Shown here in pieces: positions 39,136-48,255 of a DNA stretch of 64,000 bases. How positions within the stretch are numbered: position 1 is the first letter of the stretch; each line of letters opens with the position of its first letter. A program made the position numbers and the translations under genes. Origin of the DNA: Mycobacterium sp. OTB74 (GTDB lineage: Bacteria; Actinomycetota; Actinomycetes; Mycobacteriales; Mycobacteriaceae); assembly GCF_029892685.1 (NCBI RefSeq), contig NZ_JARXVD010000025.1, forward strand, positions 1-64,000, given 5' to 3'. A model generated the notes under the pieces. The model worked only from the letters and a program-made list of their open reading frames with translations. It ran no database searches and was not told the DNA's origin.

Positions 39136-42100
39136 ATGACGACCGCGGGGCACCAACCAATCCAGACCCCGCTGGCCGGGCTCATTGAACTCGCGCTCGC
39201 CGATCCTGGCCTGCAGGAACTGACCAGGCGCGCCGCTGACGGCGATGCCGGGCAGGCGCTGGTCGGGCCGTCCAACGCCAGATTGCCGGTGGCGGCCGCG
39301 CTGGCCGCCGCGGGTCCGGTGCTGGTGGTCGCGGCTACCGGTCGAGAAGCCGACGACCTGACCGCTGAACTGCGGGCCGTCCACGGTGACGCGGTGGCGC
39401 TGTTCCCGTCCTGGGAGACGCTGCCGCATGAGCGGTTGTCACCCGGCGTCGATACCGTTGGTGCCCGGCTGACCGTGTTGCGCCGATTGGCCTCACCCAA
39501 CGATGCTCGGCTCGGTCCGCCTTTGCGCGTGGTGGTGACCACCACGCGCTCTCTGCTGCAGCCGCTGACCGATGTTGCCAGCGTCGAACCGGTGACTCTG
39601 ACCGTCGGCGCGGACGCCGATTTTGACGACACCGTGGCCCGGTTGGTCGAGCTGGCCTACACCCGGGTCGACATGGTGGGCAAGCGCGGCGAGTTTGCGG
39701 TTCGTGGTGGCATTCTCGACCTCTTCTCTCCCACTGCCGAGCATCCGGTGCGCGTCGAGTTCTGGGGCGACGAGGTGTCCGAAATGCGGATGTTCTCGGT
39801 GGCCGACCAGCGCTCAATCCCGGAGATCGACGTCAACACCGTGATTGCGGTGCCATGTCGAGAGTTGTTGCTCACCAACGATGTTCGCGAGCGTGCTGCC
39901 GCGCTGGCCGAGGCTGTGCCCAGCGCGGAGAACCGTGTCACCGGCAGCGTCGGCGACATGCTGGCCAAGCTTGCCGAGGGCATCGCGGTGGACGGCATGG
40001 AGGCACTGCTGCCGGTGCTCAGCCCCGGTGAGCTGAGCCTGCTGACTGACAAATTGCCGACCGGTGCTCCGTTGTTGATCTGCGATCCGGAGAAGGTCCG
40101 CACCCGGGCGGCCGACCTGATCAAGACCGGCCGTGAGTTCCTGGAAGCATCTTGGTCGGTGGCGGCTATCGGCGGAGACGCCCCGATTGATCTTGAAGCA
40201 CTTGGTGGTTCTGGCTTCCGGGAGTTCTCGGATGTACACAACGGGGCACTGGCAGCCGGCCATCCGTGGTGGACCCTGAGCCAGTTGGCCAGCGAATCGG
40301 CGCTTGAGGTCGACGTGCGCCCGGCGCCGTCGGCCCGCAGCCAACAGAGCCTGGACGAGATTTTCGCCATGCTGCGCGCCCACATCGCCACCGGCGGGCT
40401 GGCCGCCGTGGTCACCCCGGGCACCGGTACCGCGCACCGCGTGGTCGAACAACTCGCTGAATCAGATGTTCCGGCAACCATGTTGGAGCCCGGTGCGCAG
40501 CCCAAGGTCGGTGTGGTCGGCGTACTCAAGGGTCCGCTGCACGACGGTGTGGTGTTGCCGGCGATCAACCTGGTGGTCATCACCGAGACCGACCTGACCG
40601 GAAACCGCACGACGGGAACCGAGGGCAAAAAGCTTGCTGCCAAACGACGTAACGTCGTCGATCCGTTGGCCCTGACCGCGGGCGACCTTGTGGTGCACGA
40701 TCAGCACGGCATCGGCAAGTTCGTCGAGATGACCGAGCGGGTGGTCGGCGGTGCCCGCCGCGAATACCTGGTGCTCGAATATGCGTCGTCCAAGCGCGGC
40801 GGCGGATCGGACCGGTTGTACGTGCCGATGGACTCGCTGGACCAACTGTCCCGCTATGTCGGTGGTCAGGAACCCACCCTCAGCCGGCTCGGCGGCAGCG
40901 ACTGGACCAACACTAAAACCAAGGCGCGCAAGGCTGTTCGAGAGATCGCCGGCGAGCTGGTGTCGTTGTACGCCAAGCGGCAGTCCGCACCCGGACACGC
41001 CTTCGCGCCGGACACCCCGTGGCAGGCCGAAATGGAGGACGCCTTCGGCTTCACCGAGACCATGGACCAGTTGACCGCCATCACCGAGGTCAAGGCCGAC
41101 ATGGAGAAGCCGGTTCCGATGGACCGGGTGGTCTGCGGTGACGTCGGCTACGGCAAGACCGAGATCGCGGTGCGAGCGGCGTTCAAGGCAGTGCAGGACG
41201 GAAAGCAGGTGGCCGTGCTGGTGCCTACCACGCTGCTGGCTGACCAGCACCTGCAGACCTTCACCGCTCGGATGGCCGGGTTCCCGGTGACGGTCAAGGG
41301 GCTGTCCCGCTTCACCGATCCGGTCGAATCCCGTTTGGTGATAGAGGGTTTGAAGGACGGCTCGGTCGACGTGGTGATTGGCACACACCGGCTGTTGCAG
41401 ACCGGGGTCACCTGGAAGGACCTCGGTCTGGTGATCGTCGACGAGGAGCAGCGGTTCGGCGTCGAGCACAAGGAGCACATCAAGTCGATGCGCACCCACG
41501 TAGACGTGCTGACCATGAGCGCCACCCCGATTCCCCGAACGCTGGAGATGAGCCTGGCCGGCATCCGGGAGATGTCGACCATCCTGACGCCTCCCGAGGA
41601 ACGTTTCCCGGTGCTGACTTACGTTGGGCCGCATGACGATAAGCAGATAGCTGCGGCATTGCGCCGCGAGCTGTTGCGCGACGGGCAGGCGTTCTACATC
41701 CACAACCGGGTGAAGTCGATCGACGCCGCGGCTGCGCGCGTGCGGCAGATGGTGCCGGAGGCCCGTGTCGTCGTCGCGCACGGTCAGATGAACGAGGAAA
41801 ACCTTGAGAAGACCGTCGAGGGATTCTGGAACCGTGAGTTCGACATCCTGGTCTGTACCACGATTGTTGAGACTGGCCTTGATATTTCGAACGCCAACAC
41901 GTTGATCGTCGAGCGGGCCGACACCTTCGGCCTGTCCCAGCTGCATCAGCTGCGCGGCCGAGTCGGCCGTAGCCGTGAACGCGGGTACGCGTATTTCCTC
42001 TATCCACCAGAGGTTCCTCTCACCGAGACCGCCTACGACAGGCTGGCCACTATCGCGCAGAACAACGATCTGGGCGCCGGCATGGCTGTGGCCATGAAGG

Positions 42101-42780
42101 ACCTGGAGATTCGCGGCGCGGGCAATGTGCTGGGTGTCGAGCAGTCCGGCCACGTCGCCGGGGTGGGCTTCGACCTGTACGTCCGGCTGGTGGGCGAGGC
42201 CGTGGAGGCCTACCGGGCTGCGGTGGACGGGAAAACAGTTGTGTCCGTTGAGGAACCGAAGGAGGTGCGGGTCGACCTTCCCATCGACGCGCACCTGCCG
42301 CCGGACTACATCGGCAGCGACCGACTACGCCTGGAGGCCTATCGGCGGCTGGCCGCGGCGACCGATAGCGCCGCCGTCGCCGCGGTGGTGGATGAACTGG
42401 TGGACCGCTACGGCCCGCTGCCCGAGCCGGCGCAAAGGCTGGTGGCGGTGGCCCGACTGCGGCTGCTGTGCCGCCAGTACGGTGTCACCGAGGTCAGCGC
42501 GATCTCGGATTCGACAATCCGGTTGTCGCCGTTGACGTTGATGGATTCCGGGCAGTTGCGGCTCAAGCGGATCCACCCCGGGGCGACGTACCGGGCCACC
42601 ACGTCTACCGTGCAGATCCCGATTCCGCGTGCCGGGGCTGGGGTCGGTGCGCCGCGCATCCGGGATTTGGAACTTGCCCGCGCGGTCGCTGGACTGCTGC
42701 TTGAGCTTGACGGGAAACCGGCCGGCGCAGTTGATATAACCGACCTGGGAGGTAAAGCAGTGGGTGAGCAGTCGCGATGA
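39136..42780 (+). CDS. mfd: Transcription-repair coupling factor
   Basis: Mfd removes stalled RNA polymerase and recruits UvrA to lesions. The 1214 residues contain the UvrB-homology N-terminus (about 20-350; FPSWETLPHERLSPG near 91-105), the RNA polymerase interaction domain (about 500-585; GDLVVHDQHGIGKF), and RecG-like motor domains with Walker A GDVGYGKTEIA (about 667-677), DEEQRFG (about 769-775) and TTIVETGLDIS. A TRCF C-terminal domain follows (about 1050-1210). Length is like that of Rv1020 (1234). The stop overlaps the mazG ATG (ATGA). Confidence 0.97.
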   Translation: MTTAGHQPIQTPLAGLIELALADPGLQELTRRAADGDAGQALVGPSNARLPVAAALAAAGPVLVVAATGREADDLTAELRAVHGDAVALFPSWETLPHERLSPGVDTVGARLTVLRRLASPNDARLGPPLRVVVTTTRSLLQPLTDVASVEPVTLTVGADADFDDTVARLVELAYTRVDMVGKRGEFAVRGGILDLFSPTAEHPVRVEFWGDEVSEMRMFSVADQRSIPEIDVNTVIAVPCRELLLTNDVRERAAALAEAVPSAENRVTGSVGDMLAKLAEGIAVDGMEALLPVLSPGELSLLTDKLPTGAPLLICDPEKVRTRAADLIKTGREFLEASWSVAAIGGDAPIDLEALGGSGFREFSDVHNGALAAGHPWWTLSQLASESALEVDVRPAPSARSQQSLDEIFAMLRAHIATGGLAAVVTPGTGTAHRVVEQLAESDVPATMLEPGAQPKVGVVGVLKGPLHDGVVLPAINLVVITETDLTGNRTTGTEGKKLAAKRRNVVDPLALTAGDLVVHDQHGIGKFVEMTERVVGGARREYLVLEYASSKRGGGSDRLYVPMDSLDQLSRYVGGQEPTLSRLGGSDWTNTKTKARKAVREIAGELVSLYAKRQSAPGHAFAPDTPWQAEMEDAFGFTETMDQLTAITEVKADMEKPVPMDRVVCGDVGYGKTEIAVRAAFKAVQDGKQVAVLVPTTLLADQHLQTFTARMAGFPVTVKGLSRFTDPVESRLVIEGLKDGSVDVVIGTHRLLQTGVTWKDLGLVIVDEEQRFGVEHKEHIKSMRTHVDVLTMSATPIPRTLEMSLAGIREMSTILTPPEERFPVLTYVGPHDDKQIAAALRRELLRDGQAFYIHNRVKSIDAAAARVRQMVPEARVVVAHGQMNEENLEKTVEGFWNREFDILVCTTIVETGLDISNANTLIVERADTFGLSQLHQLRGRVGRSRERGYAYFLYPPEVPLTETAYDRLATIAQNNDLGAGMAVAMKDLEIRGAGNVLGVEQSGHVAGVGFDLYVRLVGEAVEAYRAAVDGKTVVSVEEPKEVRVDLPIDAHLPPDYIGSDRLRLEAYRRLAAATDSAAVAAVVDELVDRYGPLPEPAQRLVAVARLRLLCRQYGVTEVSAISDSTIRLSPLTLMDSGQLRLKRIHPGATYRATTSTVQIPIPRAGAGVGAPRIRDLELARAVAGLLLELDGKPAGAVDITDLGGKAVGEQSR

Positions 42781-43724
42781 CCGTGGTCCTAGTCGATCCG
42801 CGTCGGCCCTCGCTGGTCCCGATCGACGCGCTGGGCCTGCTGGCCGGTGATGTGCAGTACACCGAGGAGCTCCCGGTCAAGGTGCCGTGGTCGCTGCCGT
42901 CGGGCCGGCCGACCTACGGCGACGGAGAGAGCCCGGCTCCGGTGCTGCTGTCCTCGGACCCGGAGCATCCCGAGGTGCGTGCCCGGCTGTCGGCCGGGGA
43001 GCAGCTGATTGCGGTTGCCGCTGCGCAACCAGGGGAGCGGCTGATCGACGCGGTCGCGATGATGGACAAGCTGCGCACCAATGGCCCGTGGGAAAGCGAG
43101 CAGACCCACGACTCGTTGCGGCGGTACCTGCTGGAGGAAACCTACGAGCTGTTCGACGCGGTGCGTGGCGGCAATGCCGACGATGTCCGCGAAGAACTTG
43201 GAGATGTGTTGCTGCAGGTGTTGTTTCACGCCCGGATCGCCGAGGACGCGCCGGTGCATCCGTTCGATATCGATGCCGTCGCCGATACCCTGATTCGTAA
43301 ATTGGGCAATCGGGTGCCCGCTGTGCTTGCCGGACAAGAGATTTCGCTGGAAGAGCAGATCGCCCAGTGGGATGAGCGCAAGGCGATGGAAAAAGCTGCG
43401 CGGACGTCCTGCATGGACGAGGTGCCGACCGCGCTGCCGGCGTTGGCGTTGGCGCAGAAGCTCATCGAGCGGGTGGGTGCAGCCGGGTTGCCCGCAGACC
43501 TATTGCCGCCCGGGTTGACGTCGGTGACGCTGACGCCGGACATCGACGCGGAAAGTACCCTGCGCACAGTTGCTTTGGAATTCATCGACACCGTGCGGGC
43601 GGCGGAACACCGGGTCGCCGCGGCGCGCCGGGGTGATGACGTTGCGATCGAGTTGGATGACGCCCCGCTGGGTGTGGTGTCCGAGGACGAGTGGCGGGAA
43701 CACTGGGCGGCGCCGAGCGACTGA
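42777..43724 (+). CDS. mazG: Nucleoside triphosphate pyrophosphohydrolase MazG
   Basis: The enzyme hydrolyses NTPs, including oxidised dNTPs, to monophosphates and PPi and limits mutagenesis. The 315 residues have an N-terminal extension, a MazG domain at about 85-185 with EETYELFDAV and EELGDVLLQVLFHA (the EExxE/ExxD metal-binding helices), and a second, degenerate MazG-like half (about 200-300). The M. tuberculosis counterpart Rv1021 is 325 residues. It is translationally coupled to mfd. Confidence 0.93.
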   Translation: MTVVLVDPRRPSLVPIDALGLLAGDVQYTEELPVKVPWSLPSGRPTYGDGESPAPVLLSSDPEHPEVRARLSAGEQLIAVAAAQPGERLIDAVAMMDKLRTNGPWESEQTHDSLRRYLLEETYELFDAVRGGNADDVREELGDVLLQVLFHARIAEDAPVHPFDIDAVADTLIRKLGNRVPAVLAGQEISLEEQIAQWDERKAMEKAARTSCMDEVPTALPALALAQKLIERVGAAGLPADLLPPGLTSVTLTPDIDAESTLRTVALEFIDTVRAAEHRVAAARRGDDVAIELDDAPLGVVSEDEWREHWAAPSD

Positions 43725-43740
43725 GCGGCGGCTCGCGGGC

Positions 43741-43768
43741 GCCTTTTCGTCGAAATTGACGAAAAGGC
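43741..43768. terminator. Bidirectional terminator-like hairpin between mazG and efeB
   Basis: GCCTTTTCGTC (43741-43751) pairs perfectly with GACGAAAAGGC (43758-43768) around GAAATT. It lies 16 bases after the mazG stop and faces the convergent efeB. The TTTTC/GAAAA arms give U-rich 3' arm edges on both strands. Its right arm is also the left end of repeat copy B. Confidence 0.6.
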
Positions 43769-43815
43769 CACCCGCACTGGCGCTTTCCGGCCCAAATGTC
43801 CGTTTGGGCGCAAGG
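43755..43815. repeat. Hairpin repeat element, copy B
   Basis: This 61-base segment aligns without gaps to copies C and D. Its core GCCCAAATGTCCGTTTGGGC (43790-43809) is a perfect 7-bp stem. It lies wholly in the mazG/efeB convergent gap. Confidence 0.7.
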
Positions 43816-43829
43816 GAGCGCGAAGGAAC

Positions 43830-45146
43830 TCAGCTGAAGAGGGTCGAACCCCAGAAGTCCGACGAGCCTTCGCGCACACCGGGCGGGCACGCGAAGATGC
43901 CGCTGCCGGTGTGGGTGATGTACTCGTTCAGTGCATCCTGCATCGACAGTTGCGTCTGCATCGGGATGAACGACGTTTCGGGGTTTCGCACGTAGGCGAT
44001 GAAGAACAACCCGGCGTCCAGGTGGCCGAAACCGTCTGAGCCATCGGTGAAGTTGTACCCGCGGCGCAGGATCTGTGCCCCGTTGTTGTGCTCCGGCGCG
44101 GCCAGTCGCACGTGTGCGTCGACGTCGATCATCGGCGCCCCGTCGGCGCCCTTGCTGTCGAAGTCCAGCGGGGTGAACTCGTCGCTGTACCCGTTGGGTG
44201 CGCCAGTGCCCTTCTGCCGACCGATGACCCGCTCCTGCTCGATAAGCGTTGTGCGGTCCCAGGATTCGATAAGCATCCGGATGCGCCGGCTGATCAGGTA
44301 GCTGCCGCCCGTCATCCAGTCTGGGCCATCGCCGTGGCCGACCCATACATGCTGGTCGATCGCGGAGGTGTCCTCGGCCTTGAGGTTGTTGGTACCGTCC
44401 TTGAACCCGAACAGGTTTCGCGGTGTGGCCTGATTGCGGGTCGTCGAGGAGGTACGCCCGAACCCGAGCTGGGAGTACCGAACCGCGACGGTGCCGAAGC
44501 CGACTCGGGCCAGGTTACGGATCGCATGAACCGCGACCTGCGGGTCGTTGGCGCAGGCCTGCACCACGATGTCGCCGCCACAGCGCGCCGGGTCCAGTTT
44601 CTCCTTACGGAACTTGGGCAGGTCCGCCAAGTGGGGCGGTCGCAGGGCATCGATGCCGAACCGGTCCTTGCCGTCCTTACGGAAGAACCCCGGTCCGAAA
44701 CCGATGGTGAGCGTCAATGCCGAGGGCGAAAGACCCAGTGCCTCACCGGTATCCGACGGCGGCGCGTACTCGTTCTGGCCGATTGCGCCACCCGGCACAG
44801 CTTCCTGGCCGAGCGTCATCCGCTCGGCCATCTTGGTCCACTCCTTCAGCATGGCCACCACGTCTTCGCGCCGGTCGGTCGTGACGTCAAAGGTGGCGAA
44901 GTGCATGCGGTCCTGCGCGGCAGTGACGATGCCGGCCTGGTGGGCCCCGCGGAACGGAACCGGTTGGTGCAGGCCGTTGTCGACGGCGGCGGCCGACGAC
45001 CGGCCCGCCAGGGTCCCCGCAGTCGCCGCGCCGACCACTGCGGCAGTCACGCCGGCCGCGCCGAACAGCTTACGGCGGGAGAACCCGGCCTTGCGGGGCT
45101 CGTCTTCCGGGGTCGTGGCCCGGGCCTCACTGCTTGGCGATGACAC
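43830..45146 (-). CDS. efeB: Dye-decolorising peroxidase EfeB (Tat-exported)
   Basis: The 438-residue haem peroxidase has a Tat signal (FSRRKLFGAAGVTAAVVGAA, about 23-42) and the DyP signature GFKDGTNN (GxxDG, about 246-253). The proximal histidine and RLAAPEHNN lie in the C-terminal half. In EfeUOB systems it oxidises ferrous iron or haem in the periplasm to feed the permease. It overlaps efeO by about 20 bases and ends the operon. Confidence 0.93.
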   Translation of the reverse strand: MSSPSSEARATTPEDEPRKAGFSRRKLFGAAGVTAAVVGAATAGTLAGRSSAAAVDNGLHQPVPFRGAHQAGIVTAAQDRMHFATFDVTTDRREDVVAMLKEWTKMAERMTLGQEAVPGGAIGQNEYAPPSDTGEALGLSPSALTLTIGFGPGFFRKDGKDRFGIDALRPPHLADLPKFRKEKLDPARCGGDIVVQACANDPQVAVHAIRNLARVGFGTVAVRYSQLGFGRTSSTTRNQATPRNLFGFKDGTNNLKAEDTSAIDQHVWVGHGDGPDWMTGGSYLISRRIRMLIESWDRTTLIEQERVIGRQKGTGAPNGYSDEFTPLDFDSKGADGAPMIDVDAHVRLAAPEHNNGAQILRRGYNFTDGSDGFGHLDAGLFFIAYVRNPETSFIPMQTQLSMQDALNEYITHTGSGIFACPPGVREGSSDFWGSTLFS

Positions 45147-46296
45147 CCTGCACCTGGCTGACTTCGGCGCTCAGCGCGTCGATGGCACGCGAAAGTTCTT
45201 GTCGCTGTGGCTCAGTGACCTTGTCGTAGGTGATGAAGCCGTCGCCCGCACGGTACTTGTCAAGCAGCCCCTGGACAGTGGCGAATGCGGCATCGACGCG
45301 CTTGCCCAGCGCCGCGTCGCGCTCATCGAGGATCGGGCGGACCGAACCCACTGCGGTGCGGGACCCGTCGATGTTGGCCTGGAAGTCCCACAGGTCCGTG
45401 TGGCTGAAAGTGTCCTCTTCGCCGGTGATCTTGCTCTTGGCGATCTCATCGAGCAGGCCCTGCGCGCCACCGGCGATCTTGGTCGAGTCGATGGTCCACT
45501 TGGGGTCCTTGACGCCGGCGTCCAGCTCCTTGACGTCAGCCATCAGCTGGTCGGCGACCGCATTGGTGTCCGGCTGCAGGCCGCTGACCCACAGTTCCTT
45601 CTCCAATCGGTGAAAGCCGGTCCACTTGTCGCCGGGGCGCAGGTCCGCCTCGCGCAGGTCGAGCCTCGGGTCGAGGTCGTTGGGGAACGACTCGGCCACG
45701 GGTTCGATGCGCTCGTAGTAGGTGCGGGCCTTGGGGTACAGGTCCTTGGCGCCGGCGACGTCACCCTTCTTGATGGCGGCAACGAATGCCTCACTGGCGG
45801 TGATCAGCTCAGTGGTCTGGTTGGTGACGTAGTTCTTGTAGCTGTCCGCGGCTTCCTTGAACTTGCCTTGGGTGTCGACCTGGACGGCGTTGCCGGTGAC
45901 GTTGAAGTTCCCGCGGATGCCGTCACCGACCATGCCGGGCTTGCACGCAGTGGTGTAGCCACCGGGCTCGGCGAGCTGCACGATCAGCTTGCGCTGCAGG
46001 CCGGGAGAGATGTTCTCGATCTCACCCATCACCCGGTCACCGGCGCCGTAGACGTAGAACTCGGTGACCTTGGTGCCGTTGTTGGTGATCACGAATGTGC
46101 TGGGGCCGGTGCCGGTTTCGGTCTTGGACAGCTTGCACTCGGTGTCCGAGGCGGCCACCGTGATGTCGCCGGGGGACTGCTTGCCGGCGTCGGATTGTTT
46201 CGGGGTGCACGCCGAGATCGAAACTCCGGCTACGCCGGCAAGCAGCGCCGCGGCAGCGGCCTGGCCTGCTTTGGCGTTCAGCACAACAAGACTCAC
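45127..46296 (-). CDS. efeO: EfeO iron-binding lipoprotein (cupredoxin plus M75 domains)
   Basis: From the GTG at 46296 the product has 389 residues. A signal ends GVSISAC, followed by a cupredoxin-like domain (about 45-140) and the imelysin/M75 domain (about 150-385) with GFHRLEKELW, whose HxxE motif binds iron in the family. The longer open frame to 46440 runs through efeU coding and is rejected. It overlaps efeU by four bases (GTGA). EfeO is thought to deliver iron to EfeU outside the membrane. Confidence 0.92.
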   Translation of the reverse strand: MSLVVLNAKAGQAAAAALLAGVAGVSISACTPKQSDAGKQSPGDITVAASDTECKLSKTETGTGPSTFVITNNGTKVTEFYVYGAGDRVMGEIENISPGLQRKLIVQLAEPGGYTTACKPGMVGDGIRGNFNVTGNAVQVDTQGKFKEAADSYKNYVTNQTTELITASEAFVAAIKKGDVAGAKDLYPKARTYYERIEPVAESFPNDLDPRLDLREADLRPGDKWTGFHRLEKELWVSGLQPDTNAVADQLMADVKELDAGVKDPKWTIDSTKIAGGAQGLLDEIAKSKITGEEDTFSHTDLWDFQANIDGSRTAVGSVRPILDERDAALGKRVDAAFATVQGLLDKYRAGDGFITYDKVTEPQRQELSRAIDALSAEVSQVQGVIAKQ

Positions 46297-47240
46297 GTGG
46301 TGGACCTTTCCTGGGCGGGTTCGCCTTCGGCGACCTCTGACTCGGGGGATACGGCCGGCGCGGCGGATGCAGCGGCGGGCGCGGTGCGGGGGATGGGGCG
46401 CAGGAACAGCGTCAGCACCACCAGCAGATATACCGACCAAGCCGTGAACTGAAGCACGGTCGGGGTCGGGGTGACATTGAAGACGCCTTCGATGACCTGG
46501 CCGTACCAGGACGACCAGTCGAGCGCGCCCGTGAGATCAAAGGCCTTGGCGCCCAAGCCGGGCAGCCAGCCGACGGTCTGCAGCCCGCCAATTCCGTAAG
46601 ACAGGATGCCGGCCGCGACCACGACCAGGAACACCCCGGTGTACTTGAAGAACTTGGCCAGGTTGATCCGCACGGCGCCGGCATACATCCCGTAGGCGAT
46701 GACGCAGGCGATCAGGACGCCGATCAGCAGCCCGGTCAGCGGCCATGCGGTCTCGGCTTCGGCATAGCCGACCATGAACAGCGCCGTCTCGACGCCCTCA
46801 CGACCGACAGCCAGGAAAGCCAGGCTGGCGACGGCCCAACCGCCGGTCTGCAGCGCGCGGGCCATATCGCCGCGCAGCTCACCGGACATGGACGCCGCGA
46901 CCTTCTTCATCCACAACACCATGGTGGTCACGATGGCCACCGCCACCAGCGACGCGACGCCGGCGATGGCCTCGGCGGCCAGGCCGGAGATGGTGTTCTC
47001 ACTGAATTGGATGGTCATGAACACACCGATGGTCATCGCGATGGCACCGCCCACCCCGAGCCACACCCACTTGAGGGCGTCGCGGCGGTCGGATTTCACC
47101 AGGAATGCGATAAGAATCGTGGCGACGATCGCAGTCTCGAGTCCTTCTCGCAGGCCGATCAGCAAACTGCCGAACAGCTGTGAGGTGACACTGGGTCCTG
47201 CGGCGACCAGCGACAACGGCACCTCGAAGGTTGTGCTCAT
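46293..47240 (-). CDS. efeU: EfeU high-affinity ferrous iron permease (Ftr1 family)
   Basis: The 315-residue protein has seven membrane segments. Two Ftr1-type iron-coordination motifs are visible, GLREGLETAIV (about 29-39) and GREGVETALF (about 143-152), both REGxE. The C-terminus is Ala/Glu-rich. It is the first gene of efeUOB. An IdeR-like box lies about 50 bases upstream, so repression by iron is expected. Confidence 0.94.
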   Translation of the reverse strand: MSTTFEVPLSLVAAGPSVTSQLFGSLLIGLREGLETAIVATILIAFLVKSDRRDALKWVWLGVGGAIAMTIGVFMTIQFSENTISGLAAEAIAGVASLVAVAIVTTMVLWMKKVAASMSGELRGDMARALQTGGWAVASLAFLAVGREGVETALFMVGYAEAETAWPLTGLLIGVLIACVIAYGMYAGAVRINLAKFFKYTGVFLVVVAAGILSYGIGGLQTVGWLPGLGAKAFDLTGALDWSSWYGQVIEGVFNVTPTPTVLQFTAWSVYLLVVLTLFLRPIPRTAPAAASAAPAVSPESEVAEGEPAQERSTT

Positions 47241-47290
47241 CCGCGGTCCTTAGGTAGGTCGGTTTCCCACACAGGGTTGCCTTGCCAAAG

Positions 47291-47309
47291 CAAGGTAAGC
47301 CCACCTTAA
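47291..47309. promoter_or_regulatory. IdeR-like iron box
   Basis: CAAGGTAAGCCCACCTTAA matches the mycobacterial IdeR consensus TWAGGTWAGSCTWACCTWA at 15 of 19 positions. It lies in the divergent gap, 51 bases before efeU and 92 bases before the lpqU start. Confidence 0.65.
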
Positions 47310-47400
47310 CAGTGGGGGTCCAGAGGCTGTGCAGGTCTGTGCCAGGAAGGCGTCGCTGTCGACGTGGATCGGTTCGGGCATGCGACGATTGCCGGAGAAC

Positions 47401-48162
47401 ATGTCGGTCGGGAACTACGGTGCTGAGGGAGTCTGGGTGGTGCGAGTGCGTTGGCTGCGGGTGCTCGCCGTGATCGCCGGTACGGCTCTACTCATGGCTT
47501 CTAGCTGCTCGTTTCAGCCCGGCTATCTCCGTGGCGTCCCGCCACCGGCGGGTCCGCCGGTGCCCAAGATCGACACCCATATCAAGGGACGTCCCGCCGA
47601 CCAGCTCCGCGGCTGGGCCGAGCAACTGGCGCCGCCGCTGAACATTCCGCCGCGCGCGTTGGAGGCGTACGGCTATGCAGCGCGAGTCGCAGAGGTCGAG
47701 AACCCCAAGTGTCACATCGCGTGGACCACGTTGGCCGGCATCGGGATGATCGAGAGCCACCACGGCACCTACCGGGGCGCCAAGATCCAGCCCAATGGTG
47801 ATGTGACGCCGCCGATTCGCGGAGTGCCGCTCGACGGAACCATGAACAACATGCGGATTCCGGATTCCGACGCCGGCGAGATGGACAGCGACGGCGCCGT
47901 CGACCGGGCCATGGGACCCATGCAGTTCATCCCCGACACCTGGAAGCTGTACGGGGTCGACGCCGATAACAACGGCTTCGCCAGCCCGGACAACATCGAT
48001 GACGCAGCGCTGTCGGCGGCGGGCTACCTCTGTTACCGCGGTAAGGACCTGTCCACCCCGCACGGCTGGATGGACGCGCTGCACGCCTACAACCTGTCCG
48101 ACGACTACGCGCGCGCCGTCCGGGACTGGGCGACTGCATACGCCAATGGTCACCAGCGATAA
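47401..48162 (+). CDS. lpqU: Lipoprotein lytic-transglycosylase-like LpqU
   Basis: From the ATG at 47401 the protein has 253 residues. A signal with lipobox MASSC is followed by a Pro-rich linker and an SLT/MltB-like domain: WTTLAGIGMIESHHG (catalytic Glu in IESHHG, about 121-126), AMGPMQFIPDTWKLYG (about 180-195) and AAGYLCYRG. It likely cleaves peptidoglycan glycan strands at the outer face of the membrane. It matches Rv1022 and precedes eno. A GTG closer to the signal (VVRVRW) is possible. Confidence 0.9.
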   Translation: MSVGNYGAEGVWVVRVRWLRVLAVIAGTALLMASSCSFQPGYLRGVPPPAGPPVPKIDTHIKGRPADQLRGWAEQLAPPLNIPPRALEAYGYAARVAEVENPKCHIAWTTLAGIGMIESHHGTYRGAKIQPNGDVTPPIRGVPLDGTMNNMRIPDSDAGEMDSDGAVDRAMGPMQFIPDTWKLYGVDADNNGFASPDNIDDAALSAAGYLCYRGKDLSTPHGWMDALHAYNLSDDYARAVRDWATAYANGHQR

Positions 48163-48208
48163 GAAGCCACGCGCGGACGTCCCAAGGCCGAAGGCGGGCG
48201 GCACCGTT

Positions 48209-48214
48209 TAGGCT
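48209..48214 (+). promoter_or_regulatory. -10 element of eno
   Basis: TAGGCT lies about 40 bases before the eno GTG, which is preceded by AAGGGAGA. It sits just after lpqU and allows separate transcription of eno. Confidence 0.4.
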
Positions 48215-48255
48215 GATGGGCGTCCGCAGGAGCACGTGACGCAAGGGAGACACTA

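Noticed and set aside
40462..42294. 610-codon minus-strand frame opposite mfd
   Set aside because: Shadow of mfd, which has full motor motifs.
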